A DNA stretch of 64,000 bases from JBOGXA01 sp050694175 (GCA_050694175.1 JBOGXA010000005.1:1-64000), one strand, 5' to 3'. Positions 27,344-35,822 are shown, counted from the stretch's first letter. The notes: a model not told the origin generated them from the sequence alone. Program-made: numbers and translations.

Positions 27344-27454
27344 AATTTTGGTGTCTTTCCGCTGCGGCCTTCATGTGAAGGCCTTGCTCCAACGTCACCG
27401 TGCCATCCGGGCACGCTGACTCCGACAATTCACGCGATCCTCGAGAGGATCGCT
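27344..27454 (-). promoter_or_regulatory. Structured leader RNA, copy B (candidate riboswitch)
   Basis: About 110 nt of minus-strand leader between the promoter region and the purB GTG. It has the same three hairpins as the copy at 7769-7873. Hairpin 1 is identical; hairpin 2 keeps CGTGCC/GGCACG with a CGGAT loop; hairpin 3 is GGCCTTC/GAAGGCC in place of GGCCTCC/GGAGGCC, so one C-G pair has become U-A while loop bases changed freely. Conserved unpaired parts are GAATTGTCGGAGTC and GCAGCGGAAAGACA. This supports a selected RNA fold controlling translation of the purine operon. Confidence 0.72.
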
Positions 27455-27522
27455 CAGTTGATCCTAATCAGGGCCCCCGACCCGCCGGGAGTGGATTTCG
27501 CGAACCGGCTCGATCCTCGCAC

Positions 27523-27528
27523 TAGGGT
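27523..27528 (+). promoter_or_regulatory. TAGGGT -10 box of a leaderless promoter
   Basis: TAGGGT fits TANNNT and lies 6 nt before the GTG at 27535. No Shine-Dalgarno is present. Confidence 0.45.
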
Positions 27529-27534
27529 GATCGC

Positions 27535-28317
27535 GTGGGCGAGCAACCGACATCGATCAACTTCGACCGGGCCGCCGACTACTACGATCGGACCCGGGCT
27601 CTGTCTCCCCCGGCGATGCAGCGGGTGGTCGAACTCCTCAGGGCGGAGCTCGCCGGCGAAGGCCCTTGCCTCGAGATCGGCATCGGGACCGGCCGCATCG
27701 CGATCCCGCTCTTCCGGTCAGGGATGGAGATCGCGGGCGTCGACATCTCTCAGGCCATGCTCGATCGGCTGGCCGCGAACGCGGGGGGCCGGGTGCCGTT
27801 TCCGCTGGCGCGCGCGGACGCGACGCGATTGCCGTTCGCGGAGGATTCCTTCGGCTCGGCCCTGACCTCACACGTGCTGCATCTCATCTCGTCGTGGCGG
27901 GAGGTGCTGGCCGAGGTGGCGCGCGTCGTTCGCCCCGGCGGCATCCTCCTCAACAACCTCGGCGGCTGGCGGGACGCCCGCGGCGGCTGGGTGGAGCTGC
28001 AGGAGCGGTTCGCGGAGGAGGTCGGGTCGGATCTCAAGCACATCGGCGCCGACGATGCGAACGAGGTGGACGCGGCCATGGCGGATTTCGGCGCTGTGGC
28101 CCGGCGCCTCGAACCGGTTGTCAATTCCAGGGTGGTGTCCCTGCGAGATCAGCTGACCGGGCTGGCCGACGGCCGCTGGTCGTTCACATGGCGGGTCGAC
28201 GAGGAGGTTCGCCGGGCCGCCGTGGCGCGGCTGACCCCGTGGGCCGAAAAACGGTTTGGTTCGCAGCTCGAGCTCGGCGCAGACGTTCGCTGGACCGCCT
28301 ACCATTTCGAGGCTTGA
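27535..28317 (+). CDS. Class I SAM-dependent methyltransferase
   Basis: A 260-residue methyltransferase of the UbiE/MenG-like type. It opens NFDRAADYYDRTR, has motif I EIGIGTGRIAIPL (about 47-59), motif II GVDISQAMLDRL and the post-motif LPFAEDSFGSALTSHVLH, then RVVRPGG. Substrate is unknown. It is divergent from purB and seems leaderless (TAGGGT 6 nt before the GTG). It ends just before the operators of the next module. Confidence 0.82.
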   Translation: MGEQPTSINFDRAADYYDRTRALSPPAMQRVVELLRAELAGEGPCLEIGIGTGRIAIPLFRSGMEIAGVDISQAMLDRLAANAGGRVPFPLARADATRLPFAEDSFGSALTSHVLHLISSWREVLAEVARVVRPGGILLNNLGGWRDARGGWVELQERFAEEVGSDLKHIGADDANEVDAAMADFGAVARRLEPVVNSRVVSLRDQLTGLADGRWSFTWRVDEEVRRAAVARLTPWAEKRFGSQLELGADVRWTAYHFEA

Positions 28318-28333
28318 TAGCCGATCGGCTATC
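28316..28333. promoter_or_regulatory. Operator 1 of the HTH/nucleotidyltransferase module
   Basis: A perfect 18-bp palindrome GATAGCCGATCGGCTATC. It overlaps the methyltransferase stop and lies 23 bases (centre to centre) before a second, imperfect copy that covers the -10 box. Most likely bound by the HTH protein encoded directly downstream. Confidence 0.7.
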
Positions 28334-28338
28334 TAACC

Positions 28339-28358
28339 TATCGCCGATTGGCTATACT
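28339..28358 (+). promoter_or_regulatory. Operator 2 overlapping the TATACT promoter
   Basis: TATCGCCGATTGGCTATA (28339-28356) is an imperfect copy of operator 1. The near-consensus -10 box TATACT (28353-28358) overlaps its end and lies 7 nt before the ATG at 28366. Binding here would block RNA polymerase, as expected for autoregulation of a toxin-antitoxin operon. Confidence 0.65.
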
Positions 28359-28365
28359 TTGCGTA

Positions 28366-28689
28366 ATGAAAGGCGGCTTACTTATCAAGGAGGCCCGGAG
28401 GCGGGCCGGACTCACTCAGAAGGAACTGGCCAACCGTCTCGGGACCTCGCAGTCGGTTGTGGCCCGATGGGAGGGCAACACGCGCTCTCCGACGCTCGAA
28501 ACGGTCACGAGGGCCGTGCGCGCGTGCGGGTTCGACCTCAACGTGTCGATGCCGCGCTACGACAACGACCACGACATCGGCCTCGCTCACATGTGGCGGC
28601 GCTTCTCACCGACCCGGCGAGTCCAAGAACTGGAGAACATGCTCGAGCTCGAGCGCTATCTGCACGGGGCGGGGCGCCCCAATGCCTGA
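28366..28689 (+). CDS. XRE-family HTH protein, probable antitoxin/repressor
   Basis: The 107-residue protein has an N-terminal XRE helix-turn-helix (about 6-58: EARRRAGLTQKELANRLGTS, then SVVARWEGNTRSPTLETV) and a C-terminal helical part with a PTRRVQELENMLELERYL segment that could hold the partner. It overlaps the nucleotidyltransferase-like gene by 8 nt. The ATG at 28366 is chosen over 28348 because of the promoter and the family start. Two palindromes upstream suggest that it represses its own operon. Confidence 0.78.
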   Translation: MKGGLLIKEARRRAGLTQKELANRLGTSQSVVARWEGNTRSPTLETVTRAVRACGFDLNVSMPRYDNDHDIGLAHMWRRFSPTRRVQELENMLELERYLHGAGRPNA

Positions 28690-29185
28690 TGTCAACTTTC
28701 GGCCGATCGCGATACTGCAGACGCTGCATGCCCACGAGGTTCGTTACGTTCTCATCGGCGCGCTGGCGGCCACGCTGCACGGCTCTCCGATCGCAACGAA
28801 CGATGCCGACATATGCCCGGCTCGCGACGACGCCAACCTGCAGAATCTTGCCGCCGCGCTCAATTCTCTGGACGCCCGTTTACGCACCACAACCGAACCC
28901 GAGGGAGTGGAATTCGTTTGCGACGCGTCGACCCTGAAGGCCGCCGACATCTGGACTCTCATCACGAGATACGGCTTCCTCGACATTTCGTTCACACCCT
29001 CAGGGACGCGCGGATTCGACGACCTGAACCGTGACGCCGTCGATGTCGAGATCACAGGAGTCACGGTCCTATGCGCGTCGCTGTTGGACATCATCAGGTC
29101 AAAAGAAGCCGCCAACAGACTCAAGGACCAAGCCGTCCTGCCGCTGCTGCGCGAGATGCTCGATCGTTACGGAGAGCACCCCTAG
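28682..29185 (+). CDS. Nucleotidyltransferase-fold protein, probable toxin partner
   Basis: The 167-residue protein has the minimal nucleotidyltransferase pattern: YVLIGALAATLHGSP (a helix with a G-x-x-A-x-x-x-H-G-S motif, about 19-33) followed by TNDADI with two carboxylates (about 38-43) and a third acidic position in DVEITG. It resembles AbiEii/MNT-like proteins that pair with an antitoxin. It overlaps the upstream HTH gene by 8 nt. Toxicity and target (perhaps tRNA or protein nucleotidylation) are inferred from this arrangement only. Confidence 0.65.
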   Translation: MPDVNFRPIAILQTLHAHEVRYVLIGALAATLHGSPIATNDADICPARDDANLQNLAAALNSLDARLRTTTEPEGVEFVCDASTLKAADIWTLITRYGFLDISFTPSGTRGFDDLNRDAVDVEITGVTVLCASLLDIIRSKEAANRLKDQAVLPLLREMLDRYGEHP

Positions 29186-29679
29186 TCCACGGTCGGGTCG
29201 GGGTGTGCGAGCACCTTCTCGGCCTGTTGGGCTACGTAGCGCTCGACCGCTGCTGCTATGTGCGCGTGCCTACCTGCGAGAATCCGCCCCGCGAGCAGAG
29301 CTGCGTTGACCGCACCCGCCTTGCCGATTCCCAGCGTCCCTACCGGCACCCCGCCGGGCATCTGAACGATAGAGAGCAGCGAGTCGAGACCCTTGAGCGA
29401 CGGCGATTCCATCGGGATTCCCAGAACGGGCAACAGCGACTTGGACGCAATGACTCCCGGGAGATGCGCCGCCCCGCCTGCTCCCGCGATTATCACTTCA
29501 ACCCCGCGGCCGGGTGCCTCCGTGACGTATTCGAAAAGCTGATCGGGCGTGCGATGCGCCGACAGGACGCGCGCCTCATTGGGGATGCCCAGCTCGTCGA
29601 GGGTGCCGGTGGTGTGCTTCATCGTCTCCCAGTCCGACTTGGATCCCATAATCACCACAACAAGCGGAGAATCCGTCAC
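29182..29679 (-). CDS. purE: 5-(carboxyamino)imidazole ribonucleotide mutase
   Basis: Class I PurE moves the carboxyl group of N5-CAIR to give CAIR. The 165-residue protein has VVIMGSKSDWETM at the start, SAHRTPDQLFEY and GAGGAAHLPG, the expected CO2-transfer and phosphate sites. The GTG at 29677-29679 overlaps the purD stop by GTGA. PurK, its usual partner, is not in this window. The stop overlaps the end of the toxin-like gene on the other strand by 4 nt. Confidence 0.95.
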   Translation of the reverse strand: MTDSPLVVVIMGSKSDWETMKHTTGTLDELGIPNEARVLSAHRTPDQLFEYVTEAPGRGVEVIIAGAGGAAHLPGVIASKSLLPVLGIPMESPSLKGLDSLLSIVQMPGGVPVGTLGIGKAGAVNAALLAGRILAGRHAHIAAAVERYVAQQAEKVLAHPDPTVD

Positions 29680-30959
29680 GAAGGTCCCTCCAGTTGTCCG
29701 GCCCTCAGGGCGATGTCGTTTCGGTAGTGCTTGTCCTTGAAGTCGATAGCGTCGGCCGCGAGGTACGCGCGCTCCCTCGCCTCTGCGACGGTTCCGCCCA
29801 GCGCGCTGACCGCCAGCACGCGGCCGCCGCCCGTCACGACGCCACCGCCGTTGCGCGCGGTCGCAGCGTGGAACACGACGACACCTTCGATATTCGCCAG
29901 AGACTCCAACCCTTCGATCGGAAAGCCGACATCGTGGGGGCCGGGATATCCACCGGAAGCCAGCACGACCGCAACGCAGCATTGTGAAGACCACTCGAGC
30001 TTGGTTCCAGTCAGCTCCCCGGTTGCACAAGCGAGCGCCACCTCCGCGAAGTCCGACTGCAGCCGGGGGATCAGGGCCTGCGTTTCCGGGTCCCCGAAAC
30101 GCGCGTTGAACTCGATGACCTTCGGACCCTCGCTTGTGAGCGCCAGTCCCGCATAGATGGCCCCCACGAAAGGTGCCCCGGCCACAGCAGTCGCGCGCAC
30201 CATCGGTTCGATGATCTCGGCCGTTATCTGATCTGCGAGCGCCGGGGGACAGGCGGGGACCGGGCTGTAGGAGCCCATCCCCCCGGTGTTGGGCCCCCGA
30301 TCGCCGTCGAAGACACGCTTGTAATCCTGCGCGGGCTCGCACGCAACGACAGTGCTCCCGTCGGTGAACGCGATAAGCGACGCTTCCTCGCCGTCCAGGA
30401 ACTCCTCTATGAGTACGCGGCGGCCCGCGTCCCCGAACGATCCGCCCACGATCCGCTCCTCGAGTGCGGCCACTGCCTCGATTCGATCCTCGGTCACGAC
30501 AACTCCCTTGCCCGCCGCGAGCCCGTCCGCCTTGACGACGTACGGGGGGCCGATCTCATCGAGGAAGTCGACCGCCGGAGGGAGGGAATCGAACGTCCGC
30601 GCCCGGGCCGTGCTGATATCTGCTCGTCTCATCATCTCCTTGGCATGAGACTTCGAGCCCTCCAGCCGCGCGGCCGCCGCGTCGGGCCCGAACACCGCGT
30701 AGCCCGCCCGCCGCAACGCGTCTCCCACCCCCGCGACGAGGGGTGCCTCGGGTCCTACCACGACGAGCTCAGGGGCCAACTGTGATGCAAGGTCGAGGAC
30801 CTGGGCGACATCGGATGGGTCGACCCCCACGGTCGTGGCGAAGGACGCGACGCCGGCATTGCCCGGAGCGACGACGATGTCGCCCACCGCGGGCGATCTG
30901 TCGAGCGCCCACGCGAGCGCGCTCTCGCGCCCACCCGACCCGAGCACCAGCGCTCTCAA
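29676..30959 (-). CDS. purD: Phosphoribosylamine-glycine ligase
   Basis: GAR synthetase, an ATP-grasp ligase that joins glycine to phosphoribosylamine. The 427-residue protein starts with the dinucleotide-like RALVLGSGGRESALAWAL, has VVGPEAPLVAGVGDAL, the ATP-grasp KADGLAAGKGVVV and NTGGMGSYSPVP, and a C-terminal domain. It uses a rare TTG start that overlaps the purA stop (TTGA), which decides the start; the frame upstream is a shadow of purA. Confidence 0.95.
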   Translation of the reverse strand: MRALVLGSGGRESALAWALDRSPAVGDIVVAPGNAGVASFATTVGVDPSDVAQVLDLASQLAPELVVVGPEAPLVAGVGDALRRAGYAVFGPDAAAARLEGSKSHAKEMMRRADISTARARTFDSLPPAVDFLDEIGPPYVVKADGLAAGKGVVVTEDRIEAVAALEERIVGGSFGDAGRRVLIEEFLDGEEASLIAFTDGSTVVACEPAQDYKRVFDGDRGPNTGGMGSYSPVPACPPALADQITAEIIEPMVRATAVAGAPFVGAIYAGLALTSEGPKVIEFNARFGDPETQALIPRLQSDFAEVALACATGELTGTKLEWSSQCCVAVVLASGGYPGPHDVGFPIEGLESLANIEGVVVFHAATARNGGGVVTGGGRVLAVSALGGTVAEARERAYLAADAIDFKDKHYRNDIALRAGQLEGPS

Positions 30960-32239
30960 GCTCCTTCGCCCACTTTCACGATCTGGTCTCGGCCGGGGCC
31001 GACCGACGCCCACGAGATCGGCGTCCCGGTGAGCTGATCGATGGCGTCGAGGTAGGCACGGGCTTCCTTTGGCAGATCCCCCGCGTCCCTCGCCGAACTG
31101 ATGTCGTCCTTCCAGCCGGGCAACTCCTCGAAGACGGGAACGCACTTGTTGAAGATCGTCTGATGGGGCGGGAACTCCTCGTAGCGTTCGTCCTCGAACT
31201 CGTACGCGACGCACACCTTGATGGAATCGAAATGGGACAGGACGTCGAGCTTTGTGATGACGAGTTCGGTGAGAGTGTTGAGCCGGGCTGCATAGCGTGC
31301 GACGACCGCGTCAAACCAGCCACACCTTCGCTTGCGACCCGTCGTGGTGCCGTATTCCGCGCCCGCCTCGACGAGCACCTCTCCATCGGCGGGGTCGGCT
31401 TCGGAAGGAAACGGGCCGGCGCCCACCCGCGTGCAGTACGCCTTCGAGATGCCGATAATCCGGTCGATGTCGCGAGGACCCACACCCGCTCCCGCGCACG
31501 CGCCTCCGGCGATCGGATTCGATGAGGTCACGAACGGATAAGTGCCGTGATCCAGGTCGAGCATGGTCGCCTGGGCCCCCTCGAAGAGCACGTTCGATCC
31601 CCGATCCAGAGCATCCTGGATCGCCCGAGCTGTGTCCGTGATGAACGGCTCTAGGCGGCGACCGTGTTCGAGATACTCGTCCGCGATCTGGCCGAACTCG
31701 AGAGGCAACCGGCCGTAGACGCGTGTGAGCAAAAGGTTCTTCTCCTTGAGGGCGATCTCTAATTTTGCCGAGAAGATCTTGGGATCGAGTAGGTCCTGCA
31801 CGCGCATGCCGATGCGCGCCGCCTTGTCCGCATAGGCCGGGCCTATGCCGCGTTTGGTCGTTCCCAGACGGTTCCGGCCGAGTCGTCGCTCGGTTACGCG
31901 ATCGAGCTCGAGGTGATAGGGCATGACCAAATGGGCGTTGCCGGAGAGAAGCAACTTCGAGGTATCCACTTCGCGCGCCTCGAGGGCATCTAACTCTTCG
32001 ATCAAGACTTGGGGGTTGACGACGACGCCGCCCGCGATAACCGGCGTGCAGTGGGAGTAGAGAACTCCTGTTGGAACGAGATGCAGGGCGTATCGGTCGC
32101 CGTCGACAACGATGGTGTGGCCGGCGTTGTTACCACCTTGATAGCGCACGACCATCTGCGTGTCGCGCGCCAGCAGATCTGTGACTTTTCCCTTGCCCTC
32201 GTCTCCCCACTGGATCCCCACGAGAGCGATACCGGGCAT
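30956..32239 (-). CDS. purA: Adenylosuccinate synthetase
   Basis: Joins aspartate to IMP with GTP, first step to AMP. The 427-residue protein has the signature GIQWGDEGKGKVTDLLA at 8-24, the second signature QGGNNAGHTIV and the switch/loop GIGPAYADK. It heads the purA-purD-purE operon. Together with purB, upstream on the other operon, both AMP-specific steps are in the window. Start ATG at 32237-32239. Confidence 0.96.
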   Translation of the reverse strand: MPGIALVGIQWGDEGKGKVTDLLARDTQMVVRYQGGNNAGHTIVVDGDRYALHLVPTGVLYSHCTPVIAGGVVVNPQVLIEELDALEAREVDTSKLLLSGNAHLVMPYHLELDRVTERRLGRNRLGTTKRGIGPAYADKAARIGMRVQDLLDPKIFSAKLEIALKEKNLLLTRVYGRLPLEFGQIADEYLEHGRRLEPFITDTARAIQDALDRGSNVLFEGAQATMLDLDHGTYPFVTSSNPIAGGACAGAGVGPRDIDRIIGISKAYCTRVGAGPFPSEADPADGEVLVEAGAEYGTTTGRKRRCGWFDAVVARYAARLNTLTELVITKLDVLSHFDSIKVCVAYEFEDERYEEFPPHQTIFNKCVPVFEELPGWKDDISSARDAGDLPKEARAYLDAIDQLTGTPISWASVGPGRDQIVKVGEGA

Positions 32240-32259
32240 CGCTGTCTATTGCCCCACTG

Positions 32260-32463
32260 CTAGCGCTCTATCCGGAACTTGATCCGGACATGCGTGAGGT
32301 ACTCGGTGATGTCTCCGTCGGCGACGTTGCAGGACGTATCGAGGACGTCCATGCCCGTAATACCCCGGATCGTTTTGGCCGCTTCCTGCAATGCTTGGGA
32401 GGCTGCGTCGCGCCACGACTCCGAGGAAACTCCAACGAGATCGATCGTCTTGATGACAGCCAT
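32260..32463 (-). CDS. Dodecin-like flavin-binding protein
   Basis: A 67-residue dodecin that should form hollow 12-mers binding riboflavin or FMN. It opens AVIKTIDLVGVSSESWRDAA and carries the single beta-alpha-beta2 fold to the end (YLTHVRIKFRIER). The flavin-stacking aromatic is W in ESW. The ATG at 32461-32463 is preceded by GGAGAGGT at good distance, better than the GTG two codons earlier. Confidence 0.93.
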   Translation of the reverse strand: MAVIKTIDLVGVSSESWRDAASQALQEAAKTIRGITGMDVLDTSCNVADGDITEYLTHVRIKFRIER

Positions 32464-32616
32464 ATCCACACCTCTCCGGTGCTAGTGATCCCGGACGGGA
32501 CGAATTCTACCGACGCAGCCACGAGCTTCTTCGTGCAATTTCCGTGGCCTCAATAAGTGCACCCGGCGCTCGCGTGGGCCATCATAGGTGGCGAAGGCAA
32601 CCCAAAGGGGGATCCA

Positions 32617-33402
32617 ATGCCGGAGATCGACAACGATCTGTTCGAACTTCTGTCGCTGGTTGGGCTGGGCCTGATCGTGCTCGTGGTGGTGGCCGTATGG
32701 GGGGCGATAGGAAGGCTCAGAAAGACGTTGGACCGCGCCGTTGCGGAGTGGGACCGCGAAGCCGCGTGGCGGGGAGCGGCGGCCGCACCGGCGCTGGCGG
32801 CCGCCGAGGCGGAGATGCCGGATGCTGCTGCGGCTGAATCCGAGGAAACCCGCACACGCGAGCAAAGCGAGGGTCCGGGGGTCGTCGCGGCAGACGAGCG
32901 GGATGAGCCTGAACGGGCTGCGGAGCCGGAGCCGGTCGTGTCGGAACCGGAGCCTGCGACCGCGGATGAGCAGGAGCCTGCGGCGGCGGCGTCGGAACCG
33001 GAGCCGGTCGCGACGGCCGAGGAGCGCGAGCCCGCCGTCGCCCCGGAGCCGCAACCGGTCGGGGAGCCTGAGCCTGAGCTGGAAGCCCACTCCGCACCCG
33101 CGGCGGCGGCCGAGCCTGAGGAGCAGCCCTTCGAGCGAGATGGGCGGTGGTGGTTCCGGCGCGGCGATGAGCTGCTCGTCTACGACGAGATGTCCGGTCA
33201 GTGGCAGCCTGCGACCTCCGGCGCCGCGGCCACCTCCTCGGCTACCCAGGAGCTTCCGGCCTCGGGTGGCGAAGCCCCCGGCGGAGCCGAGGCGCCGGTT
33301 GAGGCCGCCCAACCGGGCTCGTTCTGGAAGTGCCCCTCGTGCGGCGCGGTCAATGGGTCGACGGCCACTTCATGTCGCATGTGTTTCGCCGCGAGGCCCT
33401 GA
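32617..33402 (+). CDS. Membrane protein with acidic linker and RanBP2-type zinc finger
   Basis: The 261-residue protein has one N-terminal membrane helix (about 9-31), a short basic helix, then about 100 residues of Glu/Pro/Ala low-complexity sequence, a WW-like stretch (RDGRWWFRRGDELLVYDE, SGQWQ), another linker, and a C-terminal zinc finger. The finger reads WKCPSCGAVNGSTATSCRMC, which fits the RanBP2 pattern W-x-C-x2-C-x3-N-x6-C-x2-C exactly. That fold binds RNA or ubiquitin in eukaryotes; the role here is unknown. The ATG at 32617 has AAAGGGGG upstream. Confidence 0.72.
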   Translation: MPEIDNDLFELLSLVGLGLIVLVVVAVWGAIGRLRKTLDRAVAEWDREAAWRGAAAAPALAAAEAEMPDAAAAESEETRTREQSEGPGVVAADERDEPERAAEPEPVVSEPEPATADEQEPAAAASEPEPVATAEEREPAVAPEPQPVGEPEPELEAHSAPAAAAEPEEQPFERDGRWWFRRGDELLVYDEMSGQWQPATSGAAATSSATQELPASGGEAPGGAEAPVEAAQPGSFWKCPSCGAVNGSTATSCRMCFAARP

Positions 33403-33424
33403 GGCTCAACGGTTGGGAACACCG

Positions 33425-33445
33425 GGGCAACAGTTGCCCTGTTTT
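33425..33445 (+). terminator. Intrinsic terminator candidate
   Basis: GGGCAACAGTTGCCC forms a short hairpin and is followed by TGTTTT. It lies 22 bases after the zinc-finger gene and before the convergent membrane-protein gene. Confidence 0.5.
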
Positions 33446-33458
33446 CCCACTCGTCGGA

Positions 33459-33749
33459 TCAGCGGGGCCGTTCGGCCGCGGCAAGCTCGAAGAACCGGCC
33501 GGTGAACGGAAAATGCGGATCTTTGCCGAGTGCGGTACCAACTAAAAAGGCTATCCACGCGACCAGGCCCACTGCAAAAGTGATTTGCGCAGCACCGGGA
33601 GAGATCGCGGAGCCGGCATAGACGGTGGCCGGCCACAAAAGCCCGAGCGCGATCGCCTGCAGCCCGTGCATGCGCACCCTCGGCCGCTCGGACAACAGGT
33701 ACGCGGCCAAGCCCGATACGGGTAGGCAGAGGTAAGCCAGCGCGGCCAT
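33459..33749 (-). CDS. Small three-TM protein, DUF4870/Tic20-like
   Basis: A 96-residue protein with three hydrophobic segments (about 2-20, 28-46 and 54-73). The pattern of an initial helix with LPVSGLAAYLL, then SERPRVRMHGLQAIALGLLW, resembles DUF4870/Tic20-like small membrane proteins, in which a polar R-x-H-x-x-Q sits between helices 1 and 2. Role unknown. It is convergent with the zinc-finger gene and divergent from the next one. Confidence 0.6.
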   Translation of the reverse strand: MAALAYLCLPVSGLAAYLLSERPRVRMHGLQAIALGLLWPATVYAGSAISPGAAQITFAVGLVAWIAFLVGTALGKDPHFPFTGRFFELAAAERPR

Positions 33750-33795
33750 AAGCGTCCGAGCCTACTTCCGGTCGATGTCGGGCAATATGGGCCTC

Positions 33796-35814
33796 ATGAG
33801 CAATCGGCTTGCAGACGAGACCAGCCCCTACCTTCTGCAGCACAAGGACAATCCAGTCGACTGGTACCCGTGGGGGCCGGACGCCGTTGAGCGCGCCCGC
33901 GCGGAGGACAAACCGATCCTGCTCTCCATCGGGTACACGGCCTGCCACTGGTGTCACGTAATGGAGCACGAGTCCTTCGAAGATCCCGAAACCGCCCGAT
34001 TGATGAACGAGCACTTCGTCTCGATCAAGGTCGATCGCGAGGAGCGGCCTGATATCGACTCCATCTACATGGAGGCCGTCCAGGCGATGACCGGCCACGG
34101 GGGCTGGCCTATGACGGTGTTTCTCACTCCGGAAGGAGTCCCCTTCTACGGCGGTACCTACTTCCCTCCTGACGACCGTCATGGCATGCCGTCGTTTGGT
34201 TCGGTGTTGCGGGCCGTGGCCGAGGCATGGAGGGAGCGGCGACCGGATATCACCGCGCAGGGGGCCCGTCTGGTCGATCACATCGGTGCGGGTGCGGACC
34301 TCCGCGCGTCGAGCGACCCTGTTTCGGAGGACTTGGTAGACGAGGCGTTTACGGGCCTGCGAGTGAACTTCGACCCCGAATACGGTGGCTTCGGAGGGGC
34401 GCCCAAGTTCCCGCAACCGGCAACCGTCGACTTCCTCTTACGGCTCGCGGCCCGTGGGCACGAGGAAGCGGCACACATGGCCACACGGACGTTGGACGCG
34501 ATGGCGGCCGGGGGCATGTTCGATCAGCTCGCGGGTGGCTTCGCCCGCTATTCCGTCGATCGCTTCTGGCTTGTCCCCCACTTCGAGAAGATGCTGTACG
34601 ACAACGCTCAGCTCCTGCGCACCTACACTCGTTCGTGGCAGGAGACGGGCAGCAATCGCCATAAAGAAGTCGCCGAGTCCACCGCCGCGTGGATGCTGGG
34701 CGAGATGCGCGATCCGGCCGGAGGATTCTGGTCTTCGCTGGATGCCGATTCTGAGGGCGAGGAGGGCAAGTTCTACGCCTTCTCGCTCGATGAGGTGAGA
34801 ACGGCATTGGGGGATGACGCCGACGCGGCAATCGAGATGTACGGGCTCACTCGGGCGGGCAACTTCGAAGGACGCAACATCCCCGTCCACGCAAGCTCCG
34901 GTCTGGATTCCGAGACGCGGGCACGTGTCCGTGCCCGGCTGCTCGAGTATCGCAACCAGCGAGTACGACCGGGGACGGACACCAAGGTCCTTACCGCGTG
35001 GAACGGCCTAGCGATATCGGCGCTCGCTGAGGCGGGAGCGGTTCTCGGTCGCGACGATTGGATCGCGGCAGCGATCGAAGCAATGGATTTCGTCCTCACT
35101 AGGCTGCGTATCGATACCCGTTTGATGCGCTCCTACCGTAAGACCGAGAACGGCGACGAGATCGTCAAGCATCTTGGATACTGCGAGGACTACGCGTACG
35201 TATTGGAGGCGTGCCTCCAGCTCTACGAAGCAACCTTCAACATCGAGTTCCTGACGGAGGCTCGCTGGGCGGCCGACGAGTGCATCCGCCTGTTTGAAGA
35301 TGACAAGGATGGCGGTTTCTTTACCACTGCCATCGATGCCGAGCGGCTTGTGACGAGGCCGAAGGAACTCGTGGACGGCGCGATGCCGGCGGCGAACTCG
35401 GTGCTCGCCCTCGAGCTGCAGCGGCTGGACCATTTCACAGGTGACCACTCGTACTCCTCGCGGGCATTGCCGGTCTTAAAGCTGACGCGCGACGCGATGC
35501 TCCGGGCCCCGTCGGGCTTCGGGCACATGCTCGGAGCAGCCGACTTTTACGCTTCCAATCCCGCGGAGATCGTCCTGGTGGGAGAACCGGATGCGCCGGA
35601 CACAGCCGACCTCATCGACTGCGTGCACCGGCGCTTTCGGCCCAATAAGGTGCTGATCTGCGCCAGCGAAAGTGACGAGTCCGCCGCGCGCACGATTCCG
35701 TTGCTACAGGGCCGGTCGCGGCTGAGCGGCCGAGCCACCGCCTATGTCTGCCGTAATGGGACCTGCAGGCTGCCGGTCGACGATCCCGACGCGCTTGCCG
35801 AACAGCTCGGATAA
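33796..35814 (+). CDS. YyaL/SPATA20-type thioredoxin-fold protein (DUF255)
   Basis: The 672-residue protein has an N-terminal thioredoxin-like domain (about 1-165) starting NRLADETSPYLLQHKDNPVD, with the redox-like pair in GYTACHWCHVMEHESF (about residues 47-50), and an alpha/alpha-barrel of the glycosidase type (about 190-600). This long-known family occurs in all domains of life; its substrate is unsettled. I start it at the ATG at 33796 because the family begins here, but ATGs at 33775 and 33787 are in frame and no clear ribosome site decides. Confidence 0.88.
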   Translation: MSNRLADETSPYLLQHKDNPVDWYPWGPDAVERARAEDKPILLSIGYTACHWCHVMEHESFEDPETARLMNEHFVSIKVDREERPDIDSIYMEAVQAMTGHGGWPMTVFLTPEGVPFYGGTYFPPDDRHGMPSFGSVLRAVAEAWRERRPDITAQGARLVDHIGAGADLRASSDPVSEDLVDEAFTGLRVNFDPEYGGFGGAPKFPQPATVDFLLRLAARGHEEAAHMATRTLDAMAAGGMFDQLAGGFARYSVDRFWLVPHFEKMLYDNAQLLRTYTRSWQETGSNRHKEVAESTAAWMLGEMRDPAGGFWSSLDADSEGEEGKFYAFSLDEVRTALGDDADAAIEMYGLTRAGNFEGRNIPVHASSGLDSETRARVRARLLEYRNQRVRPGTDTKVLTAWNGLAISALAEAGAVLGRDDWIAAAIEAMDFVLTRLRIDTRLMRSYRKTENGDEIVKHLGYCEDYAYVLEACLQLYEATFNIEFLTEARWAADECIRLFEDDKDGGFFTTAIDAERLVTRPKELVDGAMPAANSVLALELQRLDHFTGDHSYSSRALPVLKLTRDAMLRAPSGFGHMLGAADFYASNPAEIVLVGEPDAPDTADLIDCVHRRFRPNKVLICASESDESAARTIPLLQGRSRLSGRATAYVCRNGTCRLPVDDPDALAEQLG

Positions 35815-35822
35815 GAGCTGGT

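Noticed and set aside
27666..28937. A 423-codon plus-strand frame spanning the methyltransferase and the HTH gene
   Set aside because: Out of frame with both genes, which have clear motifs and starts; composition is typical of a high-GC shadow.
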